From assembly GCF_963678635.1 (NCBI RefSeq), contig NC_087070.1, forward strand, positions 23,053,419-23,117,418: a stretch of DNA of 64,000 nt, given 5' to 3'. The stretch comes from Symsagittifera roscoffensis (taxonomy: Eukaryota > Xenacoelomorpha > Acoela > Convolutidae). Each line of letters begins with the position of its first letter. Within the stretch, counting starts at the first letter, position 1. A program made the translations under genes and the position numbers. Shown here piece by piece: positions 1 through 15,100 of the stretch. Under the pieces are notes generated by a model, which did no database searches, was not told the origin of the DNA, and was given only the letters and a program-made list of their open reading frames with translations.

Positions 1-1211
1 ATCGATGTCAAATTGCTCTTGCTTGATTTCTTTCAGCTGATGAACAACAGACCTGTGTTGACCGATGATAAAATCTAGCCATCTGATTATTTCTTTAGAT
101 TGTTTTCGTTGTGTTCTTAGAATTTAATGTCTTAGAATTCTTATTGCTGATAAATACAGACGTGATTTGCTCCCGATAATACTTAGCGTTCTGAAAATAT
201 TTTTCGTCATGGTCGTTTTTGTTGATGCTAAGCGAAGCTGTATCGGCCTGTAAAGTTCATTTAATCGTATCGATGTCAAACTTCGCTTACTTGATTTGTT
301 TCAGCTGATAAAAATCAGACCTGTGTTGACCCATGATGAAATCTAGCCTTCTGATGTTTCTTTAGAATATTTTCGTTGTGTTCTTAGAATTTAATGTCCT
401 AGAATTCTTATTGCTGATAAAAACAGACGTGATTTGCTCCCGATAATACTTAGCGTTCTGAAAATATTTTATGTCATTGTCGTTTTTATTGATGCTAAGC
501 GAAGCTGTATCGGCCTGTAAAGTTCATTTAATCGTATCGATGTCAAACTTCTCTTACTTGATTTGTTTCAGCTGATGAAAATCAGACCTGTGTTGACCCA
601 TGATGTCAAACTACTCTTGCTTGATTTCTTTCAGCTGATGAACAACAGACCTGTGTTGACCGATGATAAAATCTAGCCATCTGATGTTTCTTTAGAATTT
701 TTTTCGTTGTGTTCTTAGAATTTAATGTTTTTGAATTCTTATTGCTGGTAAAGTTAGAGGTGATTTGCTCTCGATAAAACTTTGCGTTCTCACAATATTT
801 TTTGTCATTGTCGTTTTTATTGATGCTAAGCGAAGCTGTATCGGTCTGTAAAGTTCATTTAATCGTATCGATGTCAAACTTCTCTTACTTGATTTGTTTC
901 AGCTGATGAAAATCAGACCTGTGTTGATCCTTGATGAAATCTAGCCTTCTGAATTTCTCAATTATAATCTTCCTTTTCATAAAGCCGAATTTTGCTCACG
1001 ATAATACTTAGCCTTCTGAGAATATTTTTCCATTATCAATTTTATTGATGCTAAGCGAAGCTGTATCGGACTATAAAGTTCATTTAATCGTATCGATGTT
1101 AAACTACTCTTGCCTGATTTCTTACAGCTGATGAAAAAACAGACCTGTGTTGATCACCGATAAGACTTAGCATTCTGATAAAAAAAAATTTCCTCGTCGT
1201 TTTTATTGCTA

Positions 1212-2480
1212 TGCGGATCTGTGTTGACCTAGGAAATATATTCAATCGTATCGATGTCAAATTGCTCTTGCCTGATTTCTTTCAGCTGATGAACAACAGA
1301 CCTGTGTTGACCGATGATAAAATCTAGCCATCTGATGTTTCTTTAGAATAATTTCGTTGTGTTCTTAGAATTTAATGTCTTAGAATTCTTATTGCTGATA
1401 AAAACAGACGTGTTTTGCTCCCGATAATACTTAGCCTTCTGAAAATATTTTTTTGTCATTGTCGTTTTTATTGATGCTAAGCGAAGCTGTATTGGCCTGT
1501 AAACTCATTTAATCGTATCGATGTCAAACTTCTCTTGCCTGATTTCTTACAGCTGATGAAAAACAGACCTGTGTTGATCACTGATAAGACTTAGCATTCT
1601 GATTTAAAAAATTTCCTCGTCGTTTTTATTGCTATGCGGATCTGTGTTGACCTAGGAAATATATTCAATCGTATCGATGTCAAATTGCTCTTGCCTGATT
1701 TCTTTCAGCTGATGAACAACAGACCTGTGTTGACCGATGATAAAATCTAGCCATCTGATGTTTCTTTAGAATAATTTCGTTGTGTTCTTAGAATTTAATG
1801 TCTTAGAATTCTTATTGCTGATAAAAACAGACGTGTTTTGCTCCCGATAATACTTAGCCTTCTGAAATTTTTTTTTTGTCATTGTCGTTTTTATTGATGC
1901 TAAGCGAAGCTGTATTGGCCTGTAAACTCATTTAATCGTATCGATGTCAAACTTCTCTTGCCTGATTTCTTACAGCTGATGAAAAACAGACCTGTGTTGA
2001 TCACTGATAAGACTTAGCATTCTGATTTAAAAAATTTCCTCGTCGTTTTTATTGCTATGCGGATCTGTGTTGACCTAGGAAATATATTCAATCGTATCGA
2101 TGTCAAATTGCTCTTGCCTGATTTCTTTCAGCTGATGAACAACAGACCTGTGCTGACCCATGATAGAATCCAGCCATCTGATGTTTCGTTAGATTATGTT
2201 CGTTGTGTTCTTAGAATTTAATGTCTTAGAATTCCTATTGCTGATAAAAACAGACGTGTTTTGCTCCCGATAACACTAAGCCTTCTGAAAATATTTTTTT
2301 GTCATTGTCGTTTTTATTGATGCTAAGCGAAGCTGTATTGGCCTGTAAACCCATTTAATCGTATCGATGTCAAACTTCTCTTGCTTGATTACTTTCAGCT
2401 GATGAAAAACAGACCTGTGTTGAAGTATGATAAAATCTAGCCTTCTGATTTTCTCAATCTCAATCATTTTTTTTTCAAAC
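1212..2480. repeat. Satellite A block, 423-bp higher-order repeat
   Basis: The marker TGCGGATCTGTGTTGACCTA recurs at about 1212, 1635 and 2058, exactly 423 bp apart. The intervening sequence is nearly identical, including the 'CTTGCCTGATTTC' variant that is rare elsewhere. Each unit holds about three monomers. The third unit diverges after about 2150. Confidence 0.85.
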
Positions 2481-3429
2481 AGCCGGTTTTTCTTCAAAAT
2501 TTATTTGCTTTCATGGAATATCTTCTGATAAGTTTTTTTTTGGCTGTGAAAAGGGACTAAAGAATTGATAACACTGAGCCTTCTGATAAAAAAATTTCTT
2601 TTCGTTTTTAATGATGTTATGCGGATCTGTGTTGACCTAAGAAATTCATTTAATCGTATCGATGTCAAACTTCTCTTGCTTGATTTGTTTCAGCTGATGA
2701 AAATCAGACCTGTGTTGACCCAAGATGAAATCCAGCCTTCTGAATTTCTCAATTATTTTCTTCATTTTCATACAGCCGAGTATTGTTTAGAATTTGCTTG
2801 ATTTCTTTCAGCTGATGAAAAGCAGACCTGTGTTGAAGTATGATAAAACCTAGCCTTCTGATGTTTCTTTGGAAATTTTTCACTGCGTTCTTGGATTTTA
2901 ATGTCTTAGAACTCTGATGGCTGTTAAAATAGACATGTTTTGCTCCTGATAATACAGGGCCTTCTGAAAATAATTTTCAATTATCAATTTTATTGATGCT
3001 AAGCGAAGCTGTATCGGACTATAAAACTCATTTAAGCTTATCGATGTTAAACTGCTCCTGCTTGTTTTCTTACAGCTGATGAAAAACAGACCTGTGTTGA
3101 TCACTGATAAGACTTAGCATTCTGATAAAAAAATTTCCTCGTTTGCAATGATGCTATGCGGATCTGTGTTGACCTAGGAAATTTATTCAATCGTATCGAT
3201 GTCAAACTGCTCTTGCTTGATTTCTTTCAGCTGATGAACAACAGACCTGTGTTGACCCATGATAAAATCTAGCCATCTCATGTTTCTTTAGAAATTTTTC
3301 ATTGTGTTCTTGGAATTTAATGGCATAGATTCTTATGGCTGTTTAATTAGACCAGTTTTGCTCCCGATAATACCTTCTGAAAATGTTTTTCCATTATTGT
3401 TTTCATTGATGCTAAGCGAAGCTGTATCG

Positions 3430-6400
3430 GACTATAAAGTTCATTTAATCGTATCAATGTTAAACTGCTCTTGCTTGATTTCTTACAACTGATGAAAAAC
3501 AAGACCTGTGTTGATCACTGATAAGACTTAGCATTCTGATAAAAAAATTTTCCTCGTCGTTTGTAATGATGCTATGCGGATCTGTGTTGACCTAGGAAGT
3601 TTATTCAATCGTATCGATGTCAAACTGCTCTTGCTTGATTTCTTTCAGCTGATGAACAACAGACCTGTGTTGACCCATGATAAATTCTAGCCATCTGATG
3701 TTTCTTTAGAAATTTTTTATTGTATTCTTGGACTTTAATGTCCTAGAATTCTTATTGCTGATAAAAACAGACCTTTTTTGCTCACGATAATACTTAGCCT
3801 TCTGAAAATATTTTTTCCATTATCAATTTTATTGATGCTAAACGAAGCTGTATCGGACTATAAAGTTCATTTAATCGTATCGATGTTAAACTACTCTTGC
3901 TTGATTTCTTACAGCTGATGAAAAACAGACCTGTGTTGATCACTGATAAGACTTAGCATTCTGATAAAAAAGTTTCCTCGTCATTTTTAATGCTATGCGG
4001 ATCTCTGTTGACCTAGGAAATATATTTAATCGTATCGATGTCAAATTGCTCTTGCTTGATTTGTTTCAGCTGATGAACAACAGACCTGTGTTGACCGATG
4101 ATAAAATCTAGCCATCTGATTATTTCTTTTGATTATTTTCGTTGTGTTCTTAGAATTTAATGTCTTAGAATTCTTATTGCTGATAAAAACAGACGTGATT
4201 TGCTCCCGATAATACTGAGCGTTCTGAAAATATTTTTTGTCATTGTCGTTTTTATTGATGCTAAGCGAAGCTGTATCGGCCTGTAAAGTTCATTTAATCG
4301 TATCGATGTCAAACTTCTCTTACTTGATTTGTTTCAGCTGATGAAAATCAGACCTGTGTTGACCGATGATAAAATCTAGCCTTCTGAGTTTCTCAATCAT
4401 AATCTTCCTTTTCATGAAGCCGAATATTGTTTAGAATTTGCTTGATTTCTTTCAGCTGATGAAAAACAGACCTGTGTTGAAGTATGATAAAATCTAGCCT
4501 TCTGATTTTCTCAATCTCAGTTTTTTTTTTTTTCAAACAGCTGATTTTTCTTCGGAATTTATTTGCTTACTTGGAATTTCTTCTTATAAGATTTTTTTTG
4601 GCTGTAAAAACGGACTAAAGAATTGATAACACTTAGCTTTCTGATAAAAAAATTTATTTTCCTTTTTAATGATGTTATGCGGATCTGTGTTGACCTAGGA
4701 AATTTATTCCATCGTATCGATATCAAACTGCTCTTGCTTGATTTCTGTGAGCTGATGAACAACAGACCTGTGTTGACCCATGATAAAACCTAGCCATCTC
4801 ATGTTTCGTTAGAAATTTTTCATCGTATTTTTGGAATTTAATGTCTGAGAATTCTTATGGCTGAAGAAAACAGACATGTGCTTGCTCCGGATAATACAGA
4901 GCCTACTGAAAGTCTTTTTTTCCTATCGTTTGTTTTGATTATTTCGGATCTGTGTTTACCTACGAAATTAACTTAATCATGTCGATGTCAAACTGCTCTT
5001 GCTTGATTTGTTTCAGCTGATGAAAACAGACGTGATTTGCTCCCGATAATACTTAGCCTTCTGAAATTATTTTTTGTCATTGTCGTTTTTATTGATGCTA
5101 AGCGAAGCTGTATCGGACTATAAAGTTCATTTAATCGTATCAATGTTAAACTGCTCTTGCTTGATTTCTTACAACTGATGAAAAACAAGACCTGTGTTGA
5201 TCACTGATAAGACTTAGCATTCTGATAAAAAAATTTTCCTCGTCGTTTGTAATGATGCTATGCGGATCTGTGTTGACCTAGGAAGTTTATTCAATCGTAT
5301 CGATGTCAAACTGCTCTTGCTTGATTTCTTTCAGCTGATGAACAACAGACCTGTGTTGACCCATGATAAATTCTAGCCATCTGATGTTTCTTTAGAAATT
5401 TTTTATTGTATTCTTGGACTTTAATGTCCTAGAATTCTTATTGCTGATAAAAACAGACCTTTTTTGCTCACGATAATACTTAGCCTTCTGAAAATATTTT
5501 TTCCATTATCAATTTTATTGATGCTAAACGAAGCTGTATCGGACTATAAAGTTCATTTAATCGTATCGATGTTAAACTACTCTTGCTTGATTTCTTACAG
5601 CTGATGAAAAACAGACCTGTGTTGATCACTGATAAGACTTAGCATTCTGATAAAAAAGTTTCCTCGTCATTTTTAATGCTATGCGGATCTCTGTTGACCT
5701 AGGAAATATATTTAATCGTATCGATGTCAAATTGCTCTTGCTTGATTTGTTTCAGCTGATGAACAACAGACCTGTGTTGACCGATGATAAAATCTAGCCA
5801 TCTGATTATTTCTTTTGATTATTTTCGTTGTGTTCTTAGAATTTAATGTCTTAGAATTCTTATTGCTGATAAAAACAGACGTGATTTGCTCCCGATAATA
5901 CTGAGCGTTCTGAAAATATTTTTTGTCATTGTCGTTTTTATTGATGCTAAGCGAAGCTGTATCGGCCTGTAAAGTTCATTTAATCGTATCGATGTCAAAC
6001 TTCTCTTACTTGATTTGTTTCAGCTGATGAAAATCAGACCTGTGTTGACCGATGATAAAATCTAGCCTTCTGAGTTTCTCAATCATAATCTTCCTTTTCA
6101 TGAAGCCGAATATTGTTTAGAATTTGCTTGATTTCTTTCAGCTGAAGAAAAACAGACCTGTGTTGAAGTATGATAAAATCTAGCCTTCTGATTTTCTCAA
6201 TCTCAGTTTTTTTTTTTTTTCAAACAGCTGATTTTTCTTCGGAATTTATTTGCTTACTTGGAATTTCTTCTTATAAGATTTTTTTTGGCTGTAAAAACGG
6301 ACTAAAGAATTGATAACACTTAGCTTTCTGATAAAAAAATTTATTTTCCTTTTTAATGATGTTATGCGGATCTGTGTTGACCTAGGAAATTTATTCCATC

Positions 6401-6804
6401 GTATCGATATCAAACTGCTCTTGCTTGATTTCTGTGAGCTGATGAACAACAGACCTGTGTTGACCCATGATAAAACCTAGCCATCTCATGTTTCGTTAGA
6501 AATTTTTCATCGTATTTTTGGAATTTAATGTCTGAGAATTCTTATGGCTGAAGAAAACAGACATGTGCTTGCTCCGGATAATACAGAGCCTACTGAAAGT
6601 CTTTTTTTCCTATCGTTTGTTTTGATCATTTCGGATCTGTGTTTACCTACGAAATTAACTTAATCATGTCGATGTCAAACTGCTCTTGCTTGATTTGTTT
6701 CAGCTGATGAAAACAGACGTGATTTGCTCCCGATAATACTTAGCCTTTTGAAATTATTTTTTGTCATTGTCGTTTTTATTGATGCTAAGCGAAGCTGTAT
6801 CGGA
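3430..6804. repeat. Satellite A block, 1687-bp tandem duplication
   Basis: Two adjacent near-identical copies, about 3430-5116 and 5117-6804. Rare variants such as 'TTACAACTGATGAAAAACAA' (3483 and 5170) and 'CAGAGCCTACTGAAAGTC' occur in both at an offset of 1687 bp. Identity stops near 6804, where TTCATTTAATC is replaced by TTCAATAAATC. The very high identity implies a recent unequal exchange, or an assembly duplication. Confidence 0.85.
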
Positions 6805-9700
6805 CTATAAAGTTCAATAAATCGTATCGATGTTAAACTACTCTTGCTTGATTTCTTACAGCTGATGAAAAACAGACCTGTGTTGATCACCGATAAGACT
6901 TGGCATTCTGATAAAAAAAATTTCCTCGTCGTTTGTAATGCTATGCGGATCTGTTTTGACCTAGGAACTATATTCAATCGTATCGATGTCAAACTACTCT
7001 TGCTTGATTTCTTTCAGCTGATGAACAACAGACCTGTGTTGACCGATGATAAAATCTAGCCATCTGATGTTTCTTTAGAATTTTTTTCGTTGTGTTCTTA
7101 GAATTAAATGTTTTAGAATTCTTATTGCTGGTAAAGTTAGACGTGATTTGCTCTCGCTAATACTTAGCGTTCTCACAATATTTTTTGTCATTGTCGTTTT
7201 TATTGGTGCTAAGCGAAGCTGTATCGGTCTGTAAAGTTCATTTAATCGTATCGATGTCAAACTTCTCTTACTTGATTTGTTTCAGCTGATGAAAATCAGA
7301 CCTGTGTTGATCCTTGATGAAATCTAGCCTTCTGAATTTCTCAATTATAATCTTCCTTTTCATAAAGCCGAATTTTGTTTAGAATTTGCTGATTTCTTTC
7401 AGCTGATGAAAACAGACGTGATTTGCTCCCGATAATACTTAGCCTTCTGAAATTATTTTTGGTCATTGTCGTTTGTATTGATGCTAAGCGAAGCTGTGTC
7501 GGACTATAAAGTTCATTTAATCGTATCGATGTTAAACTACTCTTGCTTGATTTTTTACAGCTGATGAAAAACAGACCTGTGTTGATCACCGATAAGACTT
7601 AGCATTCTGATAAAAAAATTTTCCTCGTCGTTTGTAATGCTATGCGGATCTGTTTTGACCTAGAAACTATATTCAATCGTATCGATGTCAAACTACTCTT
7701 GCTTGATTTCTTTCAGCTGATGAACAACAGACGTGTGTTGACCGATGATAAAATCTAGCCATCTGATGTTTCTTTAGAATTTTTTTCGTTGTGTTCCAAG
7801 AATTTAATGTTTTAGAATTCTTATTGCTGGTAAAGTTAGACGTGATTTGCTCTCGCTAATACTTAGCGTTCTCACAATATTTTTTGTCATTGTCGTTTTT
7901 ATTGATGCTAAGCGAAGCTGTATCGGTCTGTAAAGTTCATTTAATCGTATCGATGTCAAACTTCTCTTACTTGATTTGTTTCAGCTGATGAAAATCAGAC
8001 CTGTGTTGATACTTGATGAAATCTAGCCTTCTGAATTTCTCAATTATAATCTTCCTTTTCATAAAGCCGAATTTTGTTTAGAATTTGCTTGATTTCTTTC
8101 AGCTGATAAAAGCAGACGTGATTTGCTCCCGATAATACTTAGCCTTCTGAAATTAATTTTTGTCATTGTCGTTTGTATTGATGCTAAGCGAAGCTGTATC
8201 GGACTATAAAGTTCATTTAATCGTATCGATGTTAAACTACTCTTGCTTGATTTCTTACAGCTGATGAAAAACAGACCTGTGTTGATCACCGATAAGACTT
8301 GGCATTCTGATAAAAAAAATTTCCTCGTCGTTTGTAATGCTATGCGGATCTGTTTTGACCTAGGAACTATATTCAATCGTATCGATGTCAAACTACTCTT
8401 GCTTGATTTCTTTCAGCTGATGAACAACAGACCTGTGTTGACCGATGATAAAATCTAGCCATCTGATGTTTCTTTAGAATTTTTTTCGTTGTGTTCTTAG
8501 AATTAAATGTTTTAGAATTCTTATTGCTGGTAAAGTTAGACGTGATTTGCTCTCGCTAATACTTAGCGTTCTCACAATATTTTTTGTCATTGTCGTTTTT
8601 ATTGGTGCTAAGCGAAGCTGTATCGGTCTGTAAAGTTCATTTAATCGTATCGATGTCAAACTTCTCTTACTTGATTTGTTTCAGCTGATGAAAATCAGAC
8701 CTGTGTTGATCCTTGATGAAATCTAGCCTTCTGAATTTCTCAATTATAATCTTCCTTTTCATAAAGCCGAATTTTGTTTAGAATTTGCTTGATTTCTTTC
8801 AGCTGATGAAAACAGACGTGATTTGCTCCCGATAATACTTAGCCTTCTGAAATTATTTTTGGTCATAGTCGTTTGTATTGATGCTAAGCGAAGCTGTGTC
8901 GGACTATAAAGTTCATTTAATCGTATCGATGTTAAACTACTCTTCCTTGATTTTTTACAGCTGATGAAAAACAGACCTGTGTTGATCACCGATAAGACTT
9001 AGCATTCTGATAAAAAAATTTTCCTCGTCGTTTGTAATGCTATGCGGATCTGTTTTGACCTAGAAACTATATTCAATCGTATCGATGTCAAACTACTCTT
9101 GCTTGATTTCTTTCAGCTGATGAACAACAGACCTGTGTTGACCGATGATAAAATCTAGCCATCTGATGTTTCTTTAGAATTTTTTTCGTTGTGTTCCAAG
9201 AATTTAATGTTTTAGAATTCTTATTGCTGGTAAAGTTAGACGTGATTTGCTCTCGCTAATACTTAGCGTTCTCACAATATTTTTTGTCATTGTCGTTTTT
9301 ATTGATGCTAAGCGAAGCTGTATCGGTCTGTAAAGTTCATTTAATCGTATCGATGTCAAACTTCTCTTACTTGATTTGTTTCAGCTGATGAAAATCAGAC
9401 CTGTGTTGATACTTGATGAAATCTAGCCTTCTGAATTTCTCAATTATAATCTTCCTTTTCATAAAGCCGAATTTTGTTTAGAATTTGCTTGATTTCTTTC
9501 AGCTGATAAAAGCAGACGTGATTTGCTCCCGATAATACTTAGCCTTCTGAAATTAATTTTTGTCATTGTCGTTTGTATTGATGCTAAGCGAAGCTGTATC
9601 GGACTATAAAGTTCATTTAATCGTATCGATGTTAAACTACTCTTGCTTGATTTCTTACAGCTGATGAAAAACAGACATGTGTTGATCACCGATAAGACTT
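6780..9700. repeat. Satellite A block, 1399-bp higher-order repeat
   Basis: Two near-identical copies of 1399 bp (about 6780-8179 and 8180-9579), then the start of a third. Matching landmarks include the TTGGCATTCTGATAAAAAAA variant at 6900 and 8299 and the GTTCCAAGAATTTAATG variant at 7794 and 9193. Confidence 0.85.
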
Positions 9701-12174
9701 AGCATTCTGATTTAAAAAATTTTCCTCGTCGTTTGTAATGCTATGCGGATCTGTTTTGACCTAGGAACTATATTTAATCGTATCGATGTCAAACTACTCT
9801 TGCTTGATTTCTTTCAGCTGATGAACAACAGACCTGTGTTGACCGATGATAAAATCTAGCCATCTGATGTTTCTTTAGAATTTTTTCGTTGTGTTCTTAG
9901 AATTTAATGTTTTAGAATTCTTATTGCTGATAAAATTAGACGTGATTTGCTCCCGATAATATTTAGCGTTCTGACAATATTTTTTGTCATTATCGTTTTT
10001 ATTGATGCTAAGCGAAGCTGTATCGGTCTGTAAAGTTCATTTAATCGTATCGATGTCAAACTTCTCTTACTTGATTTGTTTCAGCTGATGAAAATCAGAC
10101 CTGTGTTGACCCATGATGAAATCTAGCCTTCTGAATTTCTCAATGATAATCTTCCTTTTCATGAAGCCGAATATTGTTTAGAATTTGCTTGATTTCTTTC
10201 AGCTGATGAAAAACAGACCTGTGTTGAAGTATGATAAAATCTAGCCTTCTGATTTTCTCAATCTCTATTATTTTTTTTCAAACAGCTGATTTTTCTTCGG
10301 AATTTATTTGCTTACTTAGAATTTATTCTTAGAAGTTTTTTTTGGCTGTGAAAACGGACTGAAAAATTGATAACACTTAGCCTTCTGATAAAAAAATTTC
10401 TTTTCCTTTTTAATGATGTTATGCGGATCTGTGTTGACCTAGGAAATTTATTCCATCGTATCGATATCAAACTGCTCTTGCTCGATTTCTGTGAGCTGAC
10501 GAACAACAGACCTGTGTTGACCCATGATAAAAGCTAGCCATCTCATGTTTGGTTAGAAATTTTTCATCGTATTTTTGGAATATAATGTCTAAGAATTCTT
10601 ATGGCTGATAAAAACAGACCTGTTTTGCACCCGATAATACTAAGCTTTCTGAAAGTATTTTTTCATGATCGTTTTTTATTGATGCTAAGCGAAGCTGTAT
10701 CGGCCTATGAATTTTATTCAACCGTGTCGATGTCAAACTGCTTTTGCTTGATTTCTTTCAGCTGATGAACAACAGACTTGTGTTGACCCATGATAAAATC
10801 TAGCCATCTGACGTTACTTCAGAATTTTTTCATTGTGTGCATGGAATTTAATTGCTTAGAATTCTTATGGCTGATAAAAACAGACATGTGCTTGCTCCGG
10901 ATAATACATAGCCTACTGAAAGTATTTTTTCCTATCGTTTGTTTTGATTAATTCGGAACTGTGTTTACTTAATCATGGCGATGTCAAACTGCTCTTGCTT
11001 GATTTGTTTCAGCTGATGAAAATCAGACCTGTGTTGATCCATGATGAAATCTAGCCTTCTGAATTTCTCAATTATAATCTTCCTTTTCATAACGCCGAAT
11101 TTTTGTTTAGAATTTGCTTGATTTCTTTCGGCTGACGAAAAACAGACCTCTGTTGAAGTATGATTAAATCTAGCCTTCTGATTTTCTCAATTATAATCTT
11201 CTTTTTCATAAAGCCGAATATTGTTTAGAATTTGCTTGATTTTTTTCAGCTGATAAAAACAGACGTGATTTGCTCCCGATAATACTTAGCCTTCTGAAAA
11301 TATTTTTTGTCAATGTCGTTTTTATTGATGCTAAGCGAAGCTGTATCGGACTATAAAGTTCATTTAATCGTATCGATGTCAAACTACTCTTGCTTGATTT
11401 CTTACAGCTGATGAAAAACAGACCTGTGTTGATCACCGTTAGGACTTAGCATTCTGATAAAAAAAATTTCCTCGTCGTTTGTAATGCTATGCGGATCTGT
11501 GTTGACCTAGGAAATATATTCAATCGTATCGATGTCAAACTGCTCTTGCTTGATTTCTTTCAGCTGATGAACAACAGACCTGTGTTTACCGATAATAAAA
11601 TCTAGCCATCTGATGTTTCTTTAGAGTTTTTTCGTTGCGTTCGTGGAATATAATTGCTTAGAATTCTTATGGCTGATAAAAACAGACATGTGCTTGCTCT
11701 GGATAATACATAGCCTACTGAAAGTATTTTTTCCTATCGTTTGTTTTGATTAATTCGGATCTGTGTTTACCTACGAAATTAACTTAATCATTTTGATGTC
11801 AAACTGCTCTTGCTTGATTTGTTTCAGCGGATGAAAATCAGACCTGTGTTGATCCATGATGAAATCTAGCCTTCTGAATATTTCAATTATAATCTTCCTT
11901 TTCGTAAAGCCGAATATTGTTTAGAATTTGCTTGACTTCTTTCAGCTGATGAAAAACAGACCTGTGTTGAAGTATGATTAAATCTAGCCTTCTGATTTTC
12001 TCAATCTCAATCTTTCTTTTTTCAAACAGTCGATTTTTCTTCAGAATTTTTTGCTTAGACGGAGTTTTTTCTTTTAAGTTTTTTTTCGGCTGTGAAAACG
12101 GACTAAAGAATTGATAACACTTAGCCTTCTGATAAAAAATTTCTTTTCGCTTTTGTTGATGTTATTCGGATCTA

Positions 12175-15100
12175 CAGACCTGTGTTGATCCATGATAAAA
12201 TCTAGCCATTTCATGTTTCTTTAGAAATTTTTCTTCGTATTCTTGGAATTTAATGTCTGAGAATTCTTATGGCTGATAAAAACAGACCTGTTTTGCTCCC
12301 GATAATACTTAGCCTTCTGAAAATATTTTTTCATTATCGTTTTTTATTGATGCTAAGCGAAGCTGTATCGGTCTATGAACTTCTTTCAATCGTATCGATG
12401 TCAAACGTATTTTGCTTGGTTTCTTTCAGCTGATGAACAACAGACCTGTTTTGACCCATGATAAAATCTAGCCATCTGACGTTACTTCAGAAATTTTTCA
12501 TTGTGTTCGTGGAATTGTACATGCTTAGAGTTCTTATGGCTGATAAAAACAGACATGTGCTTGCTCCGGATAATACATAGCCTACTTAAAGTATTTTTTC
12601 CTATCGTTTGTTTTGATTAATTCGGATCTGTGTTTACCTACGAAATTAACTTAATCATGTCGATGTCAAACTGCTCTTGCTTGATTTGTTTCAGCTGATA
12701 AAATCAGACCTGTGTTAATCCATGATGAAATCTAGCCTTCTGATTTTCTCAATTATAATCTTCTATTTCATAAAGCCGAATATTGTTTAGAATTTGCTTG
12801 ATTTCTTTCAGCTGATGAAAAACAGACCTGTGTTGAAGTATGATAAAATCTAGCCTTCTGATTTGCTCAATCTCAATCTTTTTTTTTGCAAACAGCCAAT
12901 TTTTCTTCAGAAATTTTTGCTTACATGGAATTTCTTCTTTCAAGTTTTTTTTTGGCTGTGAAAACGGACACAAGAATTGATAACACTTAGCCTTCTGATA
13001 AAAAATTTATTTTGGTTTTTATTGATGTTATGCGGATCTGTGTTGACCTAGGAAATTTATTCAATCGTATCGATGTCAAACTGCTCTTGCTTGATTTCTT
13101 TCAGCTGATGAACAACAGACCTGTGTTGATCCATGATAAAATCTAGCCATCTCATGTTTCTTAAGAAATTTTTCTTCGTATTCTTGGAATTTGATGTCTG
13201 AGAATTCTTATGGCTGATAAAAACAGACATGTTTTGCTCCCGATAATACTTAGCCTTCTGAAAATATTTTTTCATTATCGTTTTTTATTGATGCTAAGCG
13301 AAGCTGTATCGGTCTATGACTTCTTTCAATCGTATCGATGTCAAACCTATTTTGCTTGGTTTCTTTCAGCTGATGAACCACAGACCTGTGTTGACCCATG
13401 ATAAAATCTAGCCCTCTGACGTTACTTCAGAAATTTTTCATTGTGTTCGTGGAATTGTAAATGCTTAGAGTTCTTATGGCTGATAAAAACAGAGATGTGC
13501 TTGCTCCGGATAATACATAGCCTACTCAAAGTATTTTTTCCTATCGTTTGTTTTGATTAATTCGGATCTGTGTTTACCTACGAAATTAACTTAATCATGT
13601 CGATGTCAAACTGCTCTTGCTTGATTTGTTTCAGCTGATGAAAATCAGACCTGTGTAATCCATGATGAAATCTAGCCTTCTGATTTTCTCAATTATAGTC
13701 TTCTATTTCATAAAGCCGAATATTGTTTAGAATTTGCTTGATTTCTTTCAGCTGATGAAAAACAGACCTGTGTTGAAGTATGATAAAATCTAGCCTTCTG
13801 ATTTGCTCAATCTCAATCTTTTTTTTGCAAACAGCCAATTTTTCTTCAGAAATTTTTGCTTACATGGAATTTCTTCTTTCAAGTTTTTTTTTGGCTGTGA
13901 AAACGGACACAAGAATTGATAACACTTAGCCTTCTGATAAAAATTTTATTTTGGTTTTTATTGATGTTATGCGGATCTGTGTTGACCTAGGAAATTTATT
14001 CAATCGTATCGATGTCAAACTGCTCTTGCTTGATTTCTTTCAGCTGATGAACAACAGACCTGTGTTGATCCATGATAAAATCTAGCCATCTCATGTTTCT
14101 TAAGAAATTTTTCTTCGTATTCTTGGAATTTGATGTCTGAGAATTCTTATGGCTGATAAAAACAGACATGTTTTGCTCCCGATAATACTTAGCCTTCTGA
14201 AAATATTTTTTCATTATCGTTTTTTATTGATGCTAAGCGAAGCTGTATCGGTCTATGACTTCTTTCAATCGTATCGATGTCAAACCTATTTTGCTTGGTT
14301 TCTTTCAGCTGATGAACCACAGACCTGTGTTGACCCATGATAAAATCTAGCCATCTGACGTTACTTCAGAAATTTTTCATTGTGTTCGTGGAATTGTAAA
14401 TGCTTAGAGTTCTTATGGCTGATAAAAACAGAGATGTGCTTGCTCCGGATAATACATAGCCTACTCAAAGTATTTTTTCCTATCGTTTGTTTTGATTAAT
14501 TCGGATCTGTGTTTACCTACGAAATTAACTTAATCATGTCGATGTCAAACTGCTCTTGCTTGATTTGTTTCAGCTGATGAAAATCAGACCTGTGTAATCC
14601 ATGATGAAATCTAGCCTTCTGATTTTCTCAATTATAGTCTTTTATTTCATAAAGCCGAATATTGTTTAGAATTTGCTTGATTTCTTTCAGCTGACGAAAA
14701 ACAGACCTCTGTTGAAGTATGATAAAATCTAGCCTTCTGATTTTCTCATTCTCAATTTTTTTTTGCAAACAGCCGATTTTTCTTCAGAATTTTTTGCTTA
14801 CATGGAATTTCTTCTTTCAAGTTTTTTTTTGGCTGTGAAAACGGACTAAAGAATTGATAACACTTAGCCTTCTGATAGAAAATTTATTTTCGTTTTTAAT
14901 GATGTTATGCGAATCTGTGTTGACCTAGGAAATTTATTCAATCGTATCGATGTCAAACTGCTCTTGCTTGATTTCTTTCAGCTGATGAACAACAGACCTG
15001 TGTTGATCCATGATAAAATCTAGCCATCTGACGTTACTTCAGAAATTTTTCATTGCGTTCCTGGAATTTAATATCTTAGAATTCTTATGGCTGATAAAAA